Shown here one piece after another: positions 23,181-33,790 of a stretch of 64,000 nt of DNA. The position numbers and the translations under genes are program-made. The notes under the pieces are model-generated. The model was not told where the DNA came from. It saw only the letters and a program-made list of their open reading frames with translations, and ran no database searches. This DNA comes from Silene conica (Eukaryota > Streptophyta > Magnoliopsida > Caryophyllales > Caryophyllaceae), in NCBI GenBank assembly GCA_029255685.2, contig CM055315.2, positions 28,401,501-28,465,500 on the forward strand. Direction: 5' to 3'. The stretch's first letter is position 1; every line of letters starts with the position of its first letter.

Positions 23181-26100
23181 CTAGATGATATACTTTTTTA
23201 AGTGAAGTATATTCCATGATCTGGGTATCATTTCCCCTTCCATTGTCATTAGCCTGTAGGCCCCATTACCAACTATGCTCTCAACCTGGTATGGGCCCTC
23301 CCAGTTGTAAGCGAACTTTCCAGCTTGTCTGTTTTTGGTGTTCTGGAACACCTTTCTCAGGACCAGATCTCCTACTTGCAGGGTTCTGATCCTGGCATTT
23401 TTGTTGTAGCTCCGAGCCACCATCTGTTTGTATGAGGCCATTCTGACGTAGGCACTGGTCCTGAGTTCATCAATAGTGTCCAGGCTACTTGTCATTTCTA
23501 CTTGGTTCTGGTCCTCAGTTATACTCCCGTATCTGTGGGTTGGGATTTTAACTTCAGAAGGAATTACAGCTTCTGCTCCGAAGACGAGGCTGAAGGGGGT
23601 TTGACCTGTTGCTACTTTTGGATTAGTTCTGTCAGCCCACAGGACCAGAGGAAGCTCCTCTGCCCATTTCCCTCCCATTTCTTGTAGTTTCTTTTTCATA
23701 TTTTCAATAATGATCTTATTACTGGACTCAGCTTGTCCGTTGGACTGGGGATTTCTGGGGGTAGACTTCTGGAGTGATACGTTCCACCCAGCGCAGAAAG
23801 CCTCGGTTTTCTTCCCAATGAATTGGGAACCATTATCACATATTATTTCTGAGGGTATGCCAAATCTGGTGAATATATTACGTTTAATAAAAGAGATGAC
23901 CTGAGCTTCAGTGGTCTGGGTGAATGACTCTGCTTCGATCCATTTAGAGAAGTAGTCTGTCATGGCCAGCATGTACATTTTGTTTTCTGGTGCTCTGGGG
24001 AGAGGTCCCACAATGTCCATCCCCCACTTCATAAAAGGCCATGGGGATATGACCGGGTGTAGGGGTTCTGCTGGTTGATGGTTGACAGATGCGTGCCTTT
24101 GACAGGCGTCACATTTCCTTGCATACTCTTTTGCATCCTTGCGCATTGTGGGCCAGAAGTATCCCATTCTGAGGGCTCTATTGGACAGGCTTCTTCCCCC
24201 TGCATGATTTCCGCAGTCGCCGCTGTGGAGGTCATGCATGACTGTTTGTGCCTCGGTCTGGTCCAGGCATCGCAGATATGGTCCTGCTAATGATTTCCAG
24301 AACAGGATTCCATCAATCAGTAGGAACCTGGAAGCCTTCATCCTGAAACTGCGTGCTTCTTTCTTACTGCTGGGCTGGATATCATGTTGCAACCAGTCCA
24401 GGTATGGCTTTCGCCAGTCCTGCTCTGGCTCCAGGTCTGGGCTGTTGCTGTAGATAGGTAATTCTTCCTGGTCTGAATCTGGACCAGGAATGGCTGGTTT
24501 GAGGACATGGGTGATTGGAATACTGGCTACGTCGGCTGGTTTGAAGGTTGAGCCCAGAGTTGCCAGTGCATCCGCTTCTGCGTTCTGCTCTCTGGGTACT
24601 TGCTGGATGCAGAATTCTACGAATCTGCTGATTAACTCCTTTGCTACACACAAGTAGGCCGCCATTGTGGGGTCTCTTGCTTCGTATGCTCCATTGACAT
24701 GGTTCACGATTAGTTGTGAATCACTGTACACACTAACATGGTTGATTCCCATGTCCAGGGCTAGTTGCAGTCCCAGGACTAGGGCTTCATACTCAGCCAC
24801 ATTATTTGTGGTCTTGAACTCACATCGGACTGCTTGGGTGATTAAATCTCCTTCTGGTGATCGAAGGATCAACCCATCTCCGGACCCTCTGGCGTTTGAA
24901 GCTCCATCTACTCGGAACTCCCAGGTGCCTGGTTTGGCACCCTGGTGTAGGTGCAGGATTTCCTGCTCTGCTTGGGTCTGGAGTGCCGGGCTGAAATCGG
25001 AGACAAAGTCTGCAAGGGCTTGTGATTTTATGGCTGTGCGTGGTTCAAACTGGAGATCATATCCTCTGAGGTGCACATACCATTTAGCCATTCGTCCTGA
25101 TAGTTCTGGCTTTCTCATAACCGTCTTGAGTGGGTGATTGGTAACCACTGAGATGGTGTGAGACTCAAAGTATGGACGCAGCTTATAGGATGCTGTGACC
25201 AATGCCAATACTAGTTTCTCAAGTGAGGTATACCATGCTTCTGCTGACAGTAATGATTTGCTGACGTAGTACACCGGGTGCTGAGCTCCTTCATGCTGTC
25301 GGACCAGAACTACTGCTGCTTCGGTTACTGAGAGGTACAGGAGCAGGACCTCCCCCTGCTCTGGCTTGGATAGCAGGGGTGGGCTGCTCAGGTACTGCTT
25401 TAGTTCCTGGAATGCCTTTTCGTGCTCTGGTGTCCAATCAAACTTCTGGCTTTTTCTAAGAATATCATAGAATAATCTGCACCGGTCTGAGGATCTGGAG
25501 ATAAACCTGCTCAGGGCTGCTACTCTTCCCGTCAGACGCTGCACATCTTTGGGCTTCTGGGGTGATTCCAGCTGCAGAACTGCTTTGATCTGTTCTGTGC
25601 TGGCTTCTATTCCCCTCTGTGTTACCATATACCCCAGGAATTTCCCACTGGAAACTCCAAAGGTACACTTAGCTGGATTTAACTTCATCTTGTACTTCCG
25701 GAGGGTGTTGAATGTTTCCTCCAGGTGCTGGGTGTGGTCCGCCGATTGCTTGGATTTGACCACCATATCGTCTATGTAGACTTCCATATTGCGTCCTATC
25801 TGGTCTTTGAACATCATATTGACGAGCCGCTGGTATGTGGAACCAACATTCTTAAGACTGAAGGGCATTACATTGTAGCAGTAGATGCCTCTTTCGGACC
25901 TGAATGCTGTCTTCTCCTGGTCCGCCGGGTCCATTTTGATCTGGTTGTACCCGCTCCATGCATCTAGGAAAGTCAACATTTCGTGGCCTGCAGTGGCGTC
26001 TACCATAGCATCTATATGCGGCAAGGGAAACGGGTCCTTGGGGCAGGCCTTGTTCAGGTCCGTGAAATCCACGCAGACCCTCCACTTGCCGTTCTTTTTT

Positions 26101-26393
26101 GGTACCACCACTACATTGGATAGCCATTTCGGATACGTGACTTCCCTGATCTTCCCTACTTCCAAAAGGTTGTCCACCTCCTGGTTTATGATCTGGTGTC
26201 TTTCTGCTGCGAATTTCCTGCGTCTTTGCTGCACTGGTCTGAATCCTGGATCTATGCTGAGCTTGTGTGTTATGATCTCTGGGTCTATGCCAATCATGTC
26301 TTTGTGGGACCAGACAAAGCAGTCCACGTTCTTTCGGAGCAGCTGGAGGAGCTGCTGGCGCAGATCTCCAGAGCACTCTGAGCCTACGAACAC
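23181..26393 (-). CDS. pol: Retand/Tat Pol: RT, RNase H, second RNase H, integrase
   Basis: A 1070-codon ORF. Order by residue: RT about 60-290 (CVDFTDLNKACPKDPFPLP, FLDAWSGYNQI, catalytic YIDDMVVKS near 207); the retroviral-type RNase H about 320-450; a second, archaeal-type RNase H about 488-615 (FRVDGASNARGSGDGLIL, NNVAEYEALVLGLQLA, YSDSQLIVNHV, EADALATL); the integrase zinc finger about 700-745 (HSGDCGNHAG.., C..CQRH); and the integrase core about 765-930 (MDIVGPLP, CDNGSQF, QSNGQAESSNK giving the D,D,E triad). A DLVLRKVF..NTKNRQAGKF segment ends the C-terminal region. The dual RNase H is the hallmark of the Tat lineage. Protease lies in the neighbouring gag-pro unit, in the same frame; the lineage is known to join such units by read-through or splicing. 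Confidence 0.95.
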   Translation of the reverse strand: MFVGSECSGDLRQQLLQLLRKNVDCFVWSHKDMIGIDPEIITHKLSIDPGFRPVQQRRRKFAAERHQIINQEVDNLLEVGKIREVTYPKWLSNVVVVPKKNGKWRVCVDFTDLNKACPKDPFPLPHIDAMVDATAGHEMLTFLDAWSGYNQIKMDPADQEKTAFRSERGIYCYNVMPFSLKNVGSTYQRLVNMMFKDQIGRNMEVYIDDMVVKSKQSADHTQHLEETFNTLRKYKMKLNPAKCTFGVSSGKFLGYMVTQRGIEASTEQIKAVLQLESPQKPKDVQRLTGRVAALSRFISRSSDRCRLFYDILRKSQKFDWTPEHEKAFQELKQYLSSPPLLSKPEQGEVLLLYLSVTEAAVVLVRQHEGAQHPVYYVSKSLLSAEAWYTSLEKLVLALVTASYKLRPYFESHTISVVTNHPLKTVMRKPELSGRMAKWYVHLRGYDLQFEPRTAIKSQALADFVSDFSPALQTQAEQEILHLHQGAKPGTWEFRVDGASNARGSGDGLILRSPEGDLITQAVRCEFKTTNNVAEYEALVLGLQLALDMGINHVSVYSDSQLIVNHVNGAYEARDPTMAAYLCVAKELISRFVEFCIQQVPREQNAEADALATLGSTFKPADVASIPITHVLKPAIPGPDSDQEELPIYSNSPDLEPEQDWRKPYLDWLQHDIQPSSKKEARSFRMKASRFLLIDGILFWKSLAGPYLRCLDQTEAQTVMHDLHSGDCGNHAGGRSLSNRALRMGYFWPTMRKDAKEYARKCDACQRHASVNHQPAEPLHPVISPWPFMKWGMDIVGPLPRAPENKMYMLAMTDYFSKWIEAESFTQTTEAQVISFIKRNIFTRFGIPSEIICDNGSQFIGKKTEAFCAGWNVSLQKSTPRNPQSNGQAESSNKIIIENMKKKLQEMGGKWAEELPLVLWADRTNPKVATGQTPFSLVFGAEAVIPSEVKIPTHRYGSITEDQNQVEMTSSLDTIDELRTSAYVRMASYKQMVARSYNKNARIRTLQVGDLVLRKVFQNTKNRQAGKFAYNWEGPYQVESIVGNGAYRLMTMEGEMIPRSWNILHLKKYII

Positions 26394-26489
26394 GGTCCTT
26401 TCTGGGTGCTGCTCATCCAGGTGGACCTCATCGATTTCTGCCTGTTGGGGCTCGATGTACTCCTCCTGGATGTGCGATTGCTGTAATTG

Positions 26490-29147
26490 CTATGCTCTGG
26501 CAGCTGGTGGTCTGGTGGTCCTTTTGAGAGCTACTTTGTAACAATCCTTGGCCTCCTCCTGGTCTCCCCGTATCTCCTGAACTCCCCACGGTGTAGGAAA
26601 TTTCAGGCACTGGTGGTACGTTGACGGGATTGCTCGCATTTCGTGGATCCAGGGCCTGCCAAGAATAACGTTGTAAGTAGATGGACCATCAATAACTAAG
26701 TACCTTACCTGTTTGTTCAGCCCTCCGGCGTAGGTGGGGATGGTGATTTCCCCCAGGGTATGCGCTGTTTCTCCGCTGAATCCGACCAGGGGTATAGCTT
26801 TCTTGGTCAGGTCCTTCTCGTCAAATCCCATGCTCTTTAGTGCATCCAACATCAGCAGGTTGACGGAGCTGCCTGTGTCTACCATGACTTTCCTGACCTC
26901 ACAATTACCAATGTTCAACGTGATAATCAGGGCATCATGGTGCTGTTCTGGTACAGCTTCTGCTTCTGTTTCGTCAAAGGTTACTGCTGGGAGGTCCTGC
27001 CTTGCTATTCTGCATGATGACTCTGGCTTGTCTCCTTTAGCTGCAGTTACACGTCTTTTGGCTGCTGAGTAGGTGAGCCCACACAGCTCTGATCCTCCAG
27101 TGATGACGTTGACAATTCTATTGCAAGGAGAAGCTGGTGAGGGCTGCACCTGGCTGGCTGCATTGACTCTGGTGGACTTCTCTGGGAGCAGATGATCCAA
27201 GTTGCCTCGGTCATACTGGAATCGGACCTCCTTCCTGAGGGTATAGCATTCATCCGTAGTATGACCTATGTCATCATGAAATTCACATCTTTTGTTAGCA
27301 TCACGGCGGTCATTGGGTCGCTCCTCTTTCTTCTTTGGCCATCTGACTCCCTTGAGTTCTTTTAAGGCTTTCAGCAAGCCAGCCATTCCGGTGGTAAAGC
27401 CATACTCGCTGACCTTCGGAGGTGGATCTGCATCATTTTTACCACCGGTGCTCTCGGATACTTTGCTTACTGGCTTGTTGTAGGGCTTTGATCTTTCGCT
27501 TCTTTTTTCTACTGGTGTTTTCCTAGACACAGGTTCTGTGTCATAGGCACTTCTTCTGGAGGCAGAGTCTTCTTCCAGCCTCATGGCTGCAACTGCCTGG
27601 GCTTGTACATCAGCAAAGGCAGTGCATGGGTGCATTGTCAATTGCTTGTACAGGTCTGAATCGTGATGTAACCCTCTGCGGAAGGCTTCGATGGCAGTGG
27701 GTACATCACAATGCGGAATGACAACCTTCTCTTTGTTGAACCTGGTGAGGTAATCTCGAGTTGTTTCCTCGAATCCTTGAACAATTCTGTATAGATCACT
27801 GGTCTGCTTTTCTGGTTTCATGCTGCTGGCAAACTGCTGATTAAAGGCATTAACCAGATCTGCAAAGGAAGAGATGCTGCGATTGGGAAATCCCACGAAC
27901 CAGTGCAGGGCTGCTCCGGACAGGGTTGATCCGAATCCCTTGCACATACAGGCCTCCTTAAGTGCTCCGGTTGCGGTCACCACCATCATTTTCTGCTTAT
28001 ACTGATTGATATGGTCCAGGGGGTCGGCCGTTCCATCGTATAATGTCATGGTTGGTGGCACAAACCCCTTGGGCACATTGATCAGGGCAATGTTGTCAAT
28101 GAAGGGTGAATCTGCGTAACTGTCCTGGGAAGCTTTCTCCATGGGCCTTGGCATACCAGGTATCTTGGTGATCATGTCCTTCAGCTCCTGGTAGCGCTGG
28201 TCTGAGAGACTGCCTGCTCTAGGGAATGGATTGACTGGCGGAGAGAAGAAGCCTGGAGGGGTTCTTCTCCAAGGACCTGGGGTCGGGTTAACAGGCGGAG
28301 GGAAGAAGCCTGGAGGGGCTCCCCCCCAGGGGCCTGCGGCTGGCTGGTTGGCTGCCACGAATGAACTGAAGCCTGGTCCTGGATGCCAACCAACTGCTGA
28401 CTGCACTGGTGCTCCTCCTTGCCACCCTCCAGTTCTGGACTGGTTCACGGGCGCTGCTGCTACTGAGATCTCTGGCGTTCGCCCGATGGTAGGCTGCGGA
28501 GGGGTACCTGAAAAAATCAAAGGATCAGTCCCAGGGGGAAAACAAGGTGTAGGATTACCTGCAGGCTGAACTGGTCTGGACTGCGGTGCTCCAAACACGG
28601 ACGAGTCCAGATCCAGTATCTCTGGGCCACTGCTCGGGGTGGTGACACCTAGATCCAGCCTGGTGACGATCTCTTGGGGAATTGGCTGGTTCAACCCCGC
28701 TCCCCCGAAGGGATTGAAGGTCTGCCCAGGCCCTGGCTGCAACATTCTGAACGGCTGCTCTGGACGTGCGACTGCGGCGATCTGCTCTCTCAGGTCCAGA
28801 TTGTCCTTCTTCAGACCCTCTATGGCTTCCTGCAGAGCACTCATTCCCTGGACCACCATCTGCATCGGATCTGTACGGGGAGCTTGCGGCTGCTGGCCTA
28901 CTCCGGGCATCTGGGCTTCTCCACTCCTGCTAGGGCTGCTCTCTCTGCTCTGCCTTGGGGAAGCAGATACAGGAGGTGATCTGGGAATCTGAAGAGGTTT
29001 GCTGGATGGGACCATAACCCTTGAGGCTGTGGTCTGACTTACGACCAGGGGTGGTCCTGTGAGACCAATAGACACAGTAGGGCTGGTCCCACTGGACTGG
29101 GCTGGCATGCTCTGAGAACTGGAAGGGTTAGCTTTGGTTCCAGACAT
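26490..29147 (-). CDS. gag-pro: Retand/Tat Gag-protease polyprotein
   Basis: An 885-codon ORF. Residues 1-330 form a long Pro/Ser/Gly-rich head with repeated PGFFPPPVNPTPGPW-type units (about residues 275-310). The capsid domain follows at about 360-500 (DPLDHINQYKQKM, GAALHWFVGFP, FNQQFASSMKPEKQTSDLYRI, RGLHHDSDLYKQL). A basic region with a degenerate zinc knuckle-like CEFHDDIGHTTDEC lies near 635-650. The aspartic protease is at about 755-850: catalytic VMVDTGSSVNLL, then NVILGRPWIH. The start is a good fit, about 50 bp downstream of the primer-binding site. The protein forms particles and processes the polyprotein in the family. Confidence 0.93.
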   Translation of the reverse strand: MSGTKANPSSSQSMPAQSSGTSPTVSIGLTGPPLVVSQTTASRVMVPSSKPLQIPRSPPVSASPRQSRESSPSRSGEAQMPGVGQQPQAPRTDPMQMVVQGMSALQEAIEGLKKDNLDLREQIAAVARPEQPFRMLQPGPGQTFNPFGGAGLNQPIPQEIVTRLDLGVTTPSSGPEILDLDSSVFGAPQSRPVQPAGNPTPCFPPGTDPLIFSGTPPQPTIGRTPEISVAAAPVNQSRTGGWQGGAPVQSAVGWHPGPGFSSFVAANQPAAGPWGGAPPGFFPPPVNPTPGPWRRTPPGFFSPPVNPFPRAGSLSDQRYQELKDMITKIPGMPRPMEKASQDSYADSPFIDNIALINVPKGFVPPTMTLYDGTADPLDHINQYKQKMMVVTATGALKEACMCKGFGSTLSGAALHWFVGFPNRSISSFADLVNAFNQQFASSMKPEKQTSDLYRIVQGFEETTRDYLTRFNKEKVVIPHCDVPTAIEAFRRGLHHDSDLYKQLTMHPCTAFADVQAQAVAAMRLEEDSASRRSAYDTEPVSRKTPVEKRSERSKPYNKPVSKVSESTGGKNDADPPPKVSEYGFTTGMAGLLKALKELKGVRWPKKKEERPNDRRDANKRCEFHDDIGHTTDECYTLRKEVRFQYDRGNLDHLLPEKSTRVNAASQVQPSPASPCNRIVNVITGGSELCGLTYSAAKRRVTAAKGDKPESSCRIARQDLPAVTFDETEAEAVPEQHHDALIITLNIGNCEVRKVMVDTGSSVNLLMLDALKSMGFDEKDLTKKAIPLVGFSGETAHTLGEITIPTYAGGLNKQVRYLVIDGPSTYNVILGRPWIHEMRAIPSTYHQCLKFPTPWGVQEIRGDQEEAKDCYKVALKRTTRPPAARA

Positions 29148-29194
29148 GCTTGTTGTGACGAGATAACAATTTTAAATATTGGAATGCGCACTAT

Positions 29195-29214
29195 GCCCCA
29201 CGGTGGGCGCCAAA
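29195..29214 (-). other. Primer-binding site of the Retand element
   Basis: The minus strand reads TTTGGCGCCCACCGTGGGGC, the primer site typical of Tat/Ogre/Retand elements. Six bases separate it from the 5' LTR at 29221. Confidence 0.93.
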
Positions 29215-29220
29215 TTGTTT

Positions 29221-29724
29221 TGATAAAATTTCTACCGGGTCGAGTTTATGTGATGCGGGTCAAAGTGTCAACCAATATGAAGATCTTACGTATAAACGAA
29301 TATAAAGAACAAAAGAAATAAAGAATGACGCAAGAGGTTTTTGGTGACGCGGAAAAACCCAATGAGGGAAACAACCGCGGGGGGAACGGAATCCCACCAA
29401 TATTTTTACTATGATCGAGTGATTTCACTGCTTTGTATGAGTACAAGTGCTTGCGTAAGTAGTAAAGTTTACAACATGCGAACTGAATGAATAAAAAATG
29501 CCCTAGTCTTCCCTTTTATAGCTGCGGATTTGTGCATAACCAATTCTGTTCTATCTGGTCCTGGTTTGTAGGAGGGAATGTAGGGGAATATCCCTTTAGG
29601 GTTTTGACCCATTCTCCTACTCCAACGACTCTTTTCTGCGTCTGGTCTGCTCCTGTGGTGGGCTGCTTATGCCTCTTATTTATCTTTGGGCCCAAATAGC
29701 GAGATGTGAATTTTGGGCTAAACA
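29221..29724 (-). repeat. 5' LTR of the Retand element
   Basis: 504 bp bounded by TGATAAAA and GCTAAACA (plus strand). On the minus strand a TATAAAAG box lies at about 29513-29520, which would drive the gag-pol transcript. It is nearly identical to the copy at 11115-11614. Confidence 0.95.
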
Positions 29725-29729
29725 TGTTT

Positions 29730-30440
29730 CATGTGGGATTGTATGACAATATTGAACAACACAAAGTGAACTGAAATACATTATATTTTGTTATGTCTAA
29801 TGATCACCAAAATGAGCTGATAACTCAGGTGGTTATATTTTGGATTGGTTGATGGTAGGTTCAATTAGCCACAAGATCCAAGTTTGACTGGCCAATCACA
29901 TATGCGAGCTATAAAGATACCTCGTAGGACACGCTGACCACTAAGTGGAGTCCTAAATATATAGAAATTGGATTCTGGTCGTGGATAGGACGTCCATCGT
30001 GTTCCTAGAGTCGATTGTTTTGACTGTCGGCTGTTTCTTGAGATAAATGCAGTTTTGGGTGACTTTGGTTTCTGTCTCATGGTCATTCCGTAACTGGGCT
30101 AAGTAGACTTTTTGTGGGTCATTTCAGACTGTGCTTTCATCTGCAAGATTCGAGTTAAGGGAAATATCCAGCCTTTATCAGGTATTTTTTGTCTCAGGGC
30201 CACTCGAGGAGTAGTGACTGAAATACATGGCCATGCTCGAATGCTATCTACGGTATATACATTCGTATATCAGTATGGTTACCCTCTAGTCGGGAAACCC
30301 GCTCATGATACTGATCACTTGTGAGATATGGCCTTGTGAAGTACAGACTTTGCAAATAGTCTTACATTGAGTGGACGAATTTATGGATATGAGAATTGGT
30401 TTTCGCACACACACTTGTAGGACAAGTGACAAGTGGAGAT
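29730..30440 (+). other. 3' non-coding region and polypurine tract of the split copia
   Basis: The copia sequence resumes after the TGTTT duplication. It runs about 700 bp without clear coding to the purine tract AAGTGGAGAT (30431-30440), directly before its 3' LTR. Confidence 0.8.
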
Positions 30441-31328
30441 TGTTGGAACATATGTCCTCCACAGTTAGTGCGACTACAAGTTAAATCTCTTACAGGATCA
30501 CAAAGGGATACTTTCTATATTTATCAACTAATTAACGTAAATCAGTAATGGTTGGCTTTGCTAGAAGTTTGACGTTACGGTCATACTGATGACGGTGATT
30601 AGTTGGCCCCTATCGGTCACACCTATAGGATGGTTCTAAGAAATATGATTATATACTAATATAATTACATTGATGCATAAACTGACTAAATATTAGTCAT
30701 GGAAATGATACGAATAATTATTTAATACGATTAAATGATTATTAGGAGAAATGAATTAAAATGTTAATTCGAAATAAATATAAATGTTATATTTATAAAT
30801 TATATAAGTTTTATCATGCGATATTAAAATTAATTGATTATACGATAATTAATTATATTCTCCTAATATATTTATGTGTTAAATTGTAATATTGGATAAG
30901 TCTCGGAAAAGCAGTTTTCCGACTCAACCGTGATACACGTATATTACGGCCCAAATATTTGTGTATTTCGGTCCATATATTATGATTTAATAGATATACA
31001 TATAAATATAACAACTTCCAAAATATCTCCCAACAACTTATAAAAAAGAGTTTTACTTTAGTTGGGACTCTATTTTTGGTGGTTGTGAGTCGTGTGATTC
31101 GAAGCAAGAGTAAATAAGATAGATTTTATACTTCTCCCTTTGTGTCAAGACTCTATAATATTATTTCCATTATAACTCTATATATTAATAGTAGAAATAG
31201 GGTTCAGAATAGCTAGCAAAAATATATGAAATAAACACACGAAAATTGTGAGGTACGGACCGACTGAAATTCGTGCAAGGCATATTTCTTGGAACATCTT
31301 GGGTGCAATTGGTGGGAAGATTTCTACA
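30441..31328 (+). repeat. 3' LTR of the split copia element
   Basis: Starts TGTTGGAACATATGTCCTCC right after the polypurine tract and probably ends GGGAAGATTTCTACA at 31328 (888 bp). The end is inferred from the TGT..ACA ends, because the 5' LTR is missing from the window and cannot be compared. Confidence 0.75.
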
Positions 31329-32140
31329 TTGAAATGTATTGTATTAGGTTGTTTTAGGCCAAAAGCAAATGGCTAAAAGTTATTTCTTCCCTTCTTGTGT
31401 GATTTTATTACGTTTGTTACATTCATATTAAAGTCAATTTTGATATAATCATTTTTATGATGTTAATACGATTAATCTCATTATGAAATATATGATATTT
31501 CCTGCAGTTAGTGCGCTACCCAGGTTTCGTGTGGGAACTTGCAAGGGGTTCGGAAATGGGTTGAGGTGCTTTGTGTTGAGAAACATGTTTGTAAAATCTA
31601 TAATTTATTAATCGACTCCCGTACATTCTTTTCCCGAATGAAACGTATGATTAATATGTGACTTGTTATTTAATTCACATGCATTTTGTTTCCGTATGAA
31701 ATATATGTTTATAGAATATGATTTATCAATCAATTCTCGATTAATCTTCCATGTGAATTATTATATGCTCATAATTTATGATTTAGAAATCAATTATCAT
31801 TGATTCTCTTTTCCGTATGATTTGCATGTACATAACTTATGATTTATGCATCAACTTTCATTAATTCCTTCTCCATATGATTCGTATACTTGCTTATTAT
31901 CACTTGGGATGTTGTAATGTCTTATATGTGAAGTTTATCACTATGCGCTATTAATGTCACAATGTTTCACCTAATTTGGCTGCGTGTCGAGTTTGGTTGA
32001 CTGCTTGGCTGCGTGTCGAATAGTCAGGTCTTGGATCATCCGTCATCATCCTGCGTGTTTGGGGGTACTTCGTTCTTAGCTAGTTCGAGTCTTGGAGATA
32101 TTCTTGGGATATCTGTCGAATCGATGCCCTTTTTGGGCCG
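31329..32140. repeat. Intergenic DNA with a degenerate 65-95 bp tandem repeat
   Basis: No gene is visible. Between about 31590 and 31890 four diverged units recur, each with the sequence AATTTATGATTTATNAATCAATT followed by TTCCGTATGA-like text. The remainder is AT-rich and featureless to me. Confidence 0.5.
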
Positions 32141-33110
32141 AGAGTCTGACCAGGTTTAGACTAGGACTAGACCCGTTAAACGAGTCGAACGGGCGGGTTA
32201 CGGGACGGGATATACGGGTTCGGGTAAAATACGGGTCGAGTTTATACGGGTTCCGGGTCGGGGTCGGGTAAAAATACGGGTCAATCACCATCTTTTCCTC
32301 GCATTTTTTAAAGCTTCTTTTATATCGTAATTTCTACCCTTTATTCATTTTCTCTCCTCTTTCTTGTCTTGGTTAACTTTATTGTCACCATTTGCCATCA
32401 CCACCAACATCACCATCGTTATCGTCATCATCACCCTCACTAACTCGTTAAGTATGATAATGGGACTTAAATAAGATAACAAAGATGACGTGACATGTGA
32501 TCTGAGGTGATGATGTTGAAGTGTTGACGCGAAGTGCGGTTCAGTTTGACGTAATACGGTGAAAGTGACGGTATGACACACACTTCGAGGTGATAATGCG
32601 GCATGTGGTCTTAGCGATGAGGTGGAAATGATGATATGGAATGAGGTGTAAGTGATAGTGTAGGACACATTTCGATGTGATGACGTGGCATCTGGTCCAT
32701 CGAAATAATGGGGTGATAGTTTTAACATGGAATGTAAATTGACGTACTACACCAAAAGTGACGACGTGACACACACTTCGATGTGATAACGTGGCATGTG
32801 GTACGAGGTGAAGAGTTTGCGGCGCTGACATGGAATGCACTTCGACGTACTATGGTGAAAGTGACGGTGTGACACACTTTGAGGTGAGGACGTGGCATGT
32901 TGTTTTAGGTGATGACGTGACATACCGTATATATACATATTTCTCCTCAAAAATTTATAAGTCATCAATACCTATATGACATTGTATATTTTAAAAATGA
33001 TATATTGTCTTGACCCAACGGTCAACCCGCCGCGGGTCGGGTTTTGACCCGTTGTTTACGGGTCAAAACGGGTTCAGGTATCTTTCAGGTTCAGGTTGAA
33101 AAAATGTACT
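32141..33110. repeat. CGGGT-rich flanks around a satellite-like repeat
   Basis: Left (32160-32285) and right (33010-33085) stretches are rich in CGGGTT/GGGTCGGGT, in a form common at the ends of plant hAT-type non-autonomous elements. Between them, 32470-32935 holds about four degenerate units of roughly 110-130 bp, keyed by GTGACACACACTTCGATGTGAT and ACGTGGCATGTGG. 32350-32450 is a CATCAC-type simple repeat. I could not define terminal repeats or a target-site duplication. Confidence 0.5.
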
Positions 33111-33790
33111 TTAATAATTATTTTCTTCCCATAACACATAAGAAAATGCAAAATCCTATATATTAAAGCAATAACCACAAAGCCTACGTGGCGCTCTGTG
33201 GTTAAAAGTCAACAAGTCAAAGTCAATATTTTATTTCCTACTTTTTAGGCCCATGTTTTACACGACATTTAATTAAACAACAGCGCTCATGGTTCACGGA
33301 CATGTTGTTCATTCCAAAAATTTATCAATTCTAAAAAACATATACTACAATATACATATAAAAAATAAACATACAAATTTGTATTTACAAATAATATCTT
33401 TTTTTTTGTCAGACAGTTGTATTACTTTTATTAATGCTTGTAAGGGAAAAAATAATATCTTCTTTTATGACTTTTGCAGTCTTTCAAAATTCAAAGAAAA
33501 TAAAAAAGATAGATCCCTAATTACATAATTTAAAAATGTAAATGAAAAATAAAAATTTAATGAAAACATTATTACATAATTAAAAATTTAAATTAAAAAT
33601 CAATAATTTAATGAAAAAATTATCACAAGAATAATACATCAATTATATATTTTACTAGGTATAAAAGAAACCTAAATAATAAATTATATAAGGAGTATTA
33701 CTTATGAAACTTTATTACTTTGTAGTTTGTACAATTAGTAATCAGTATTAACATTTAATTTTAAAAAATATAAAGTTATAGTAAAATTTA

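Larger units (their letters stand above)
11115..29724 (-). mobile_element. Retand/Tat-type Ty3/gypsy element, nearly whole, holding a nested copia
   Basis: An LTR element in minus orientation with perfect target-site duplication TGTTT (11110-11114 and 29725-29729). Its net length is about 10.2 kb after removing the nested element. Order on its own strand: 5' LTR (29221-29724), primer-binding site, gag-protease (26490-29147), pol (23181-26393), spacer, antisense gene, polypurine tract (11615-11630), 3' LTR (11115-11614). The dual RNase H, the Tat-type primer site and the antisense extra gene place it in the Tat lineage near Retand/Grande. The two LTRs differ by only two substitutions and one short indel, so insertion is recent, of the order of 0.1-0.2 My at the usual plant LTR rate. 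Apart from the nested insertion it looks nearly whole. Confidence 0.95.

Noticed and set aside
25885-26541. 218-codon plus-strand ORF and other long plus-strand ORFs across 23500-29000
   Set aside because: They lie opposite the Retand gag-pro and pol ORFs, which explain the sequence fully by domain motifs.
32345-32968. Overlapping minus-strand ORFs rich in His, Ser and Val
   Set aside because: They follow the 110-130 bp satellite-like units and a CATCAC simple repeat; no domain is present.
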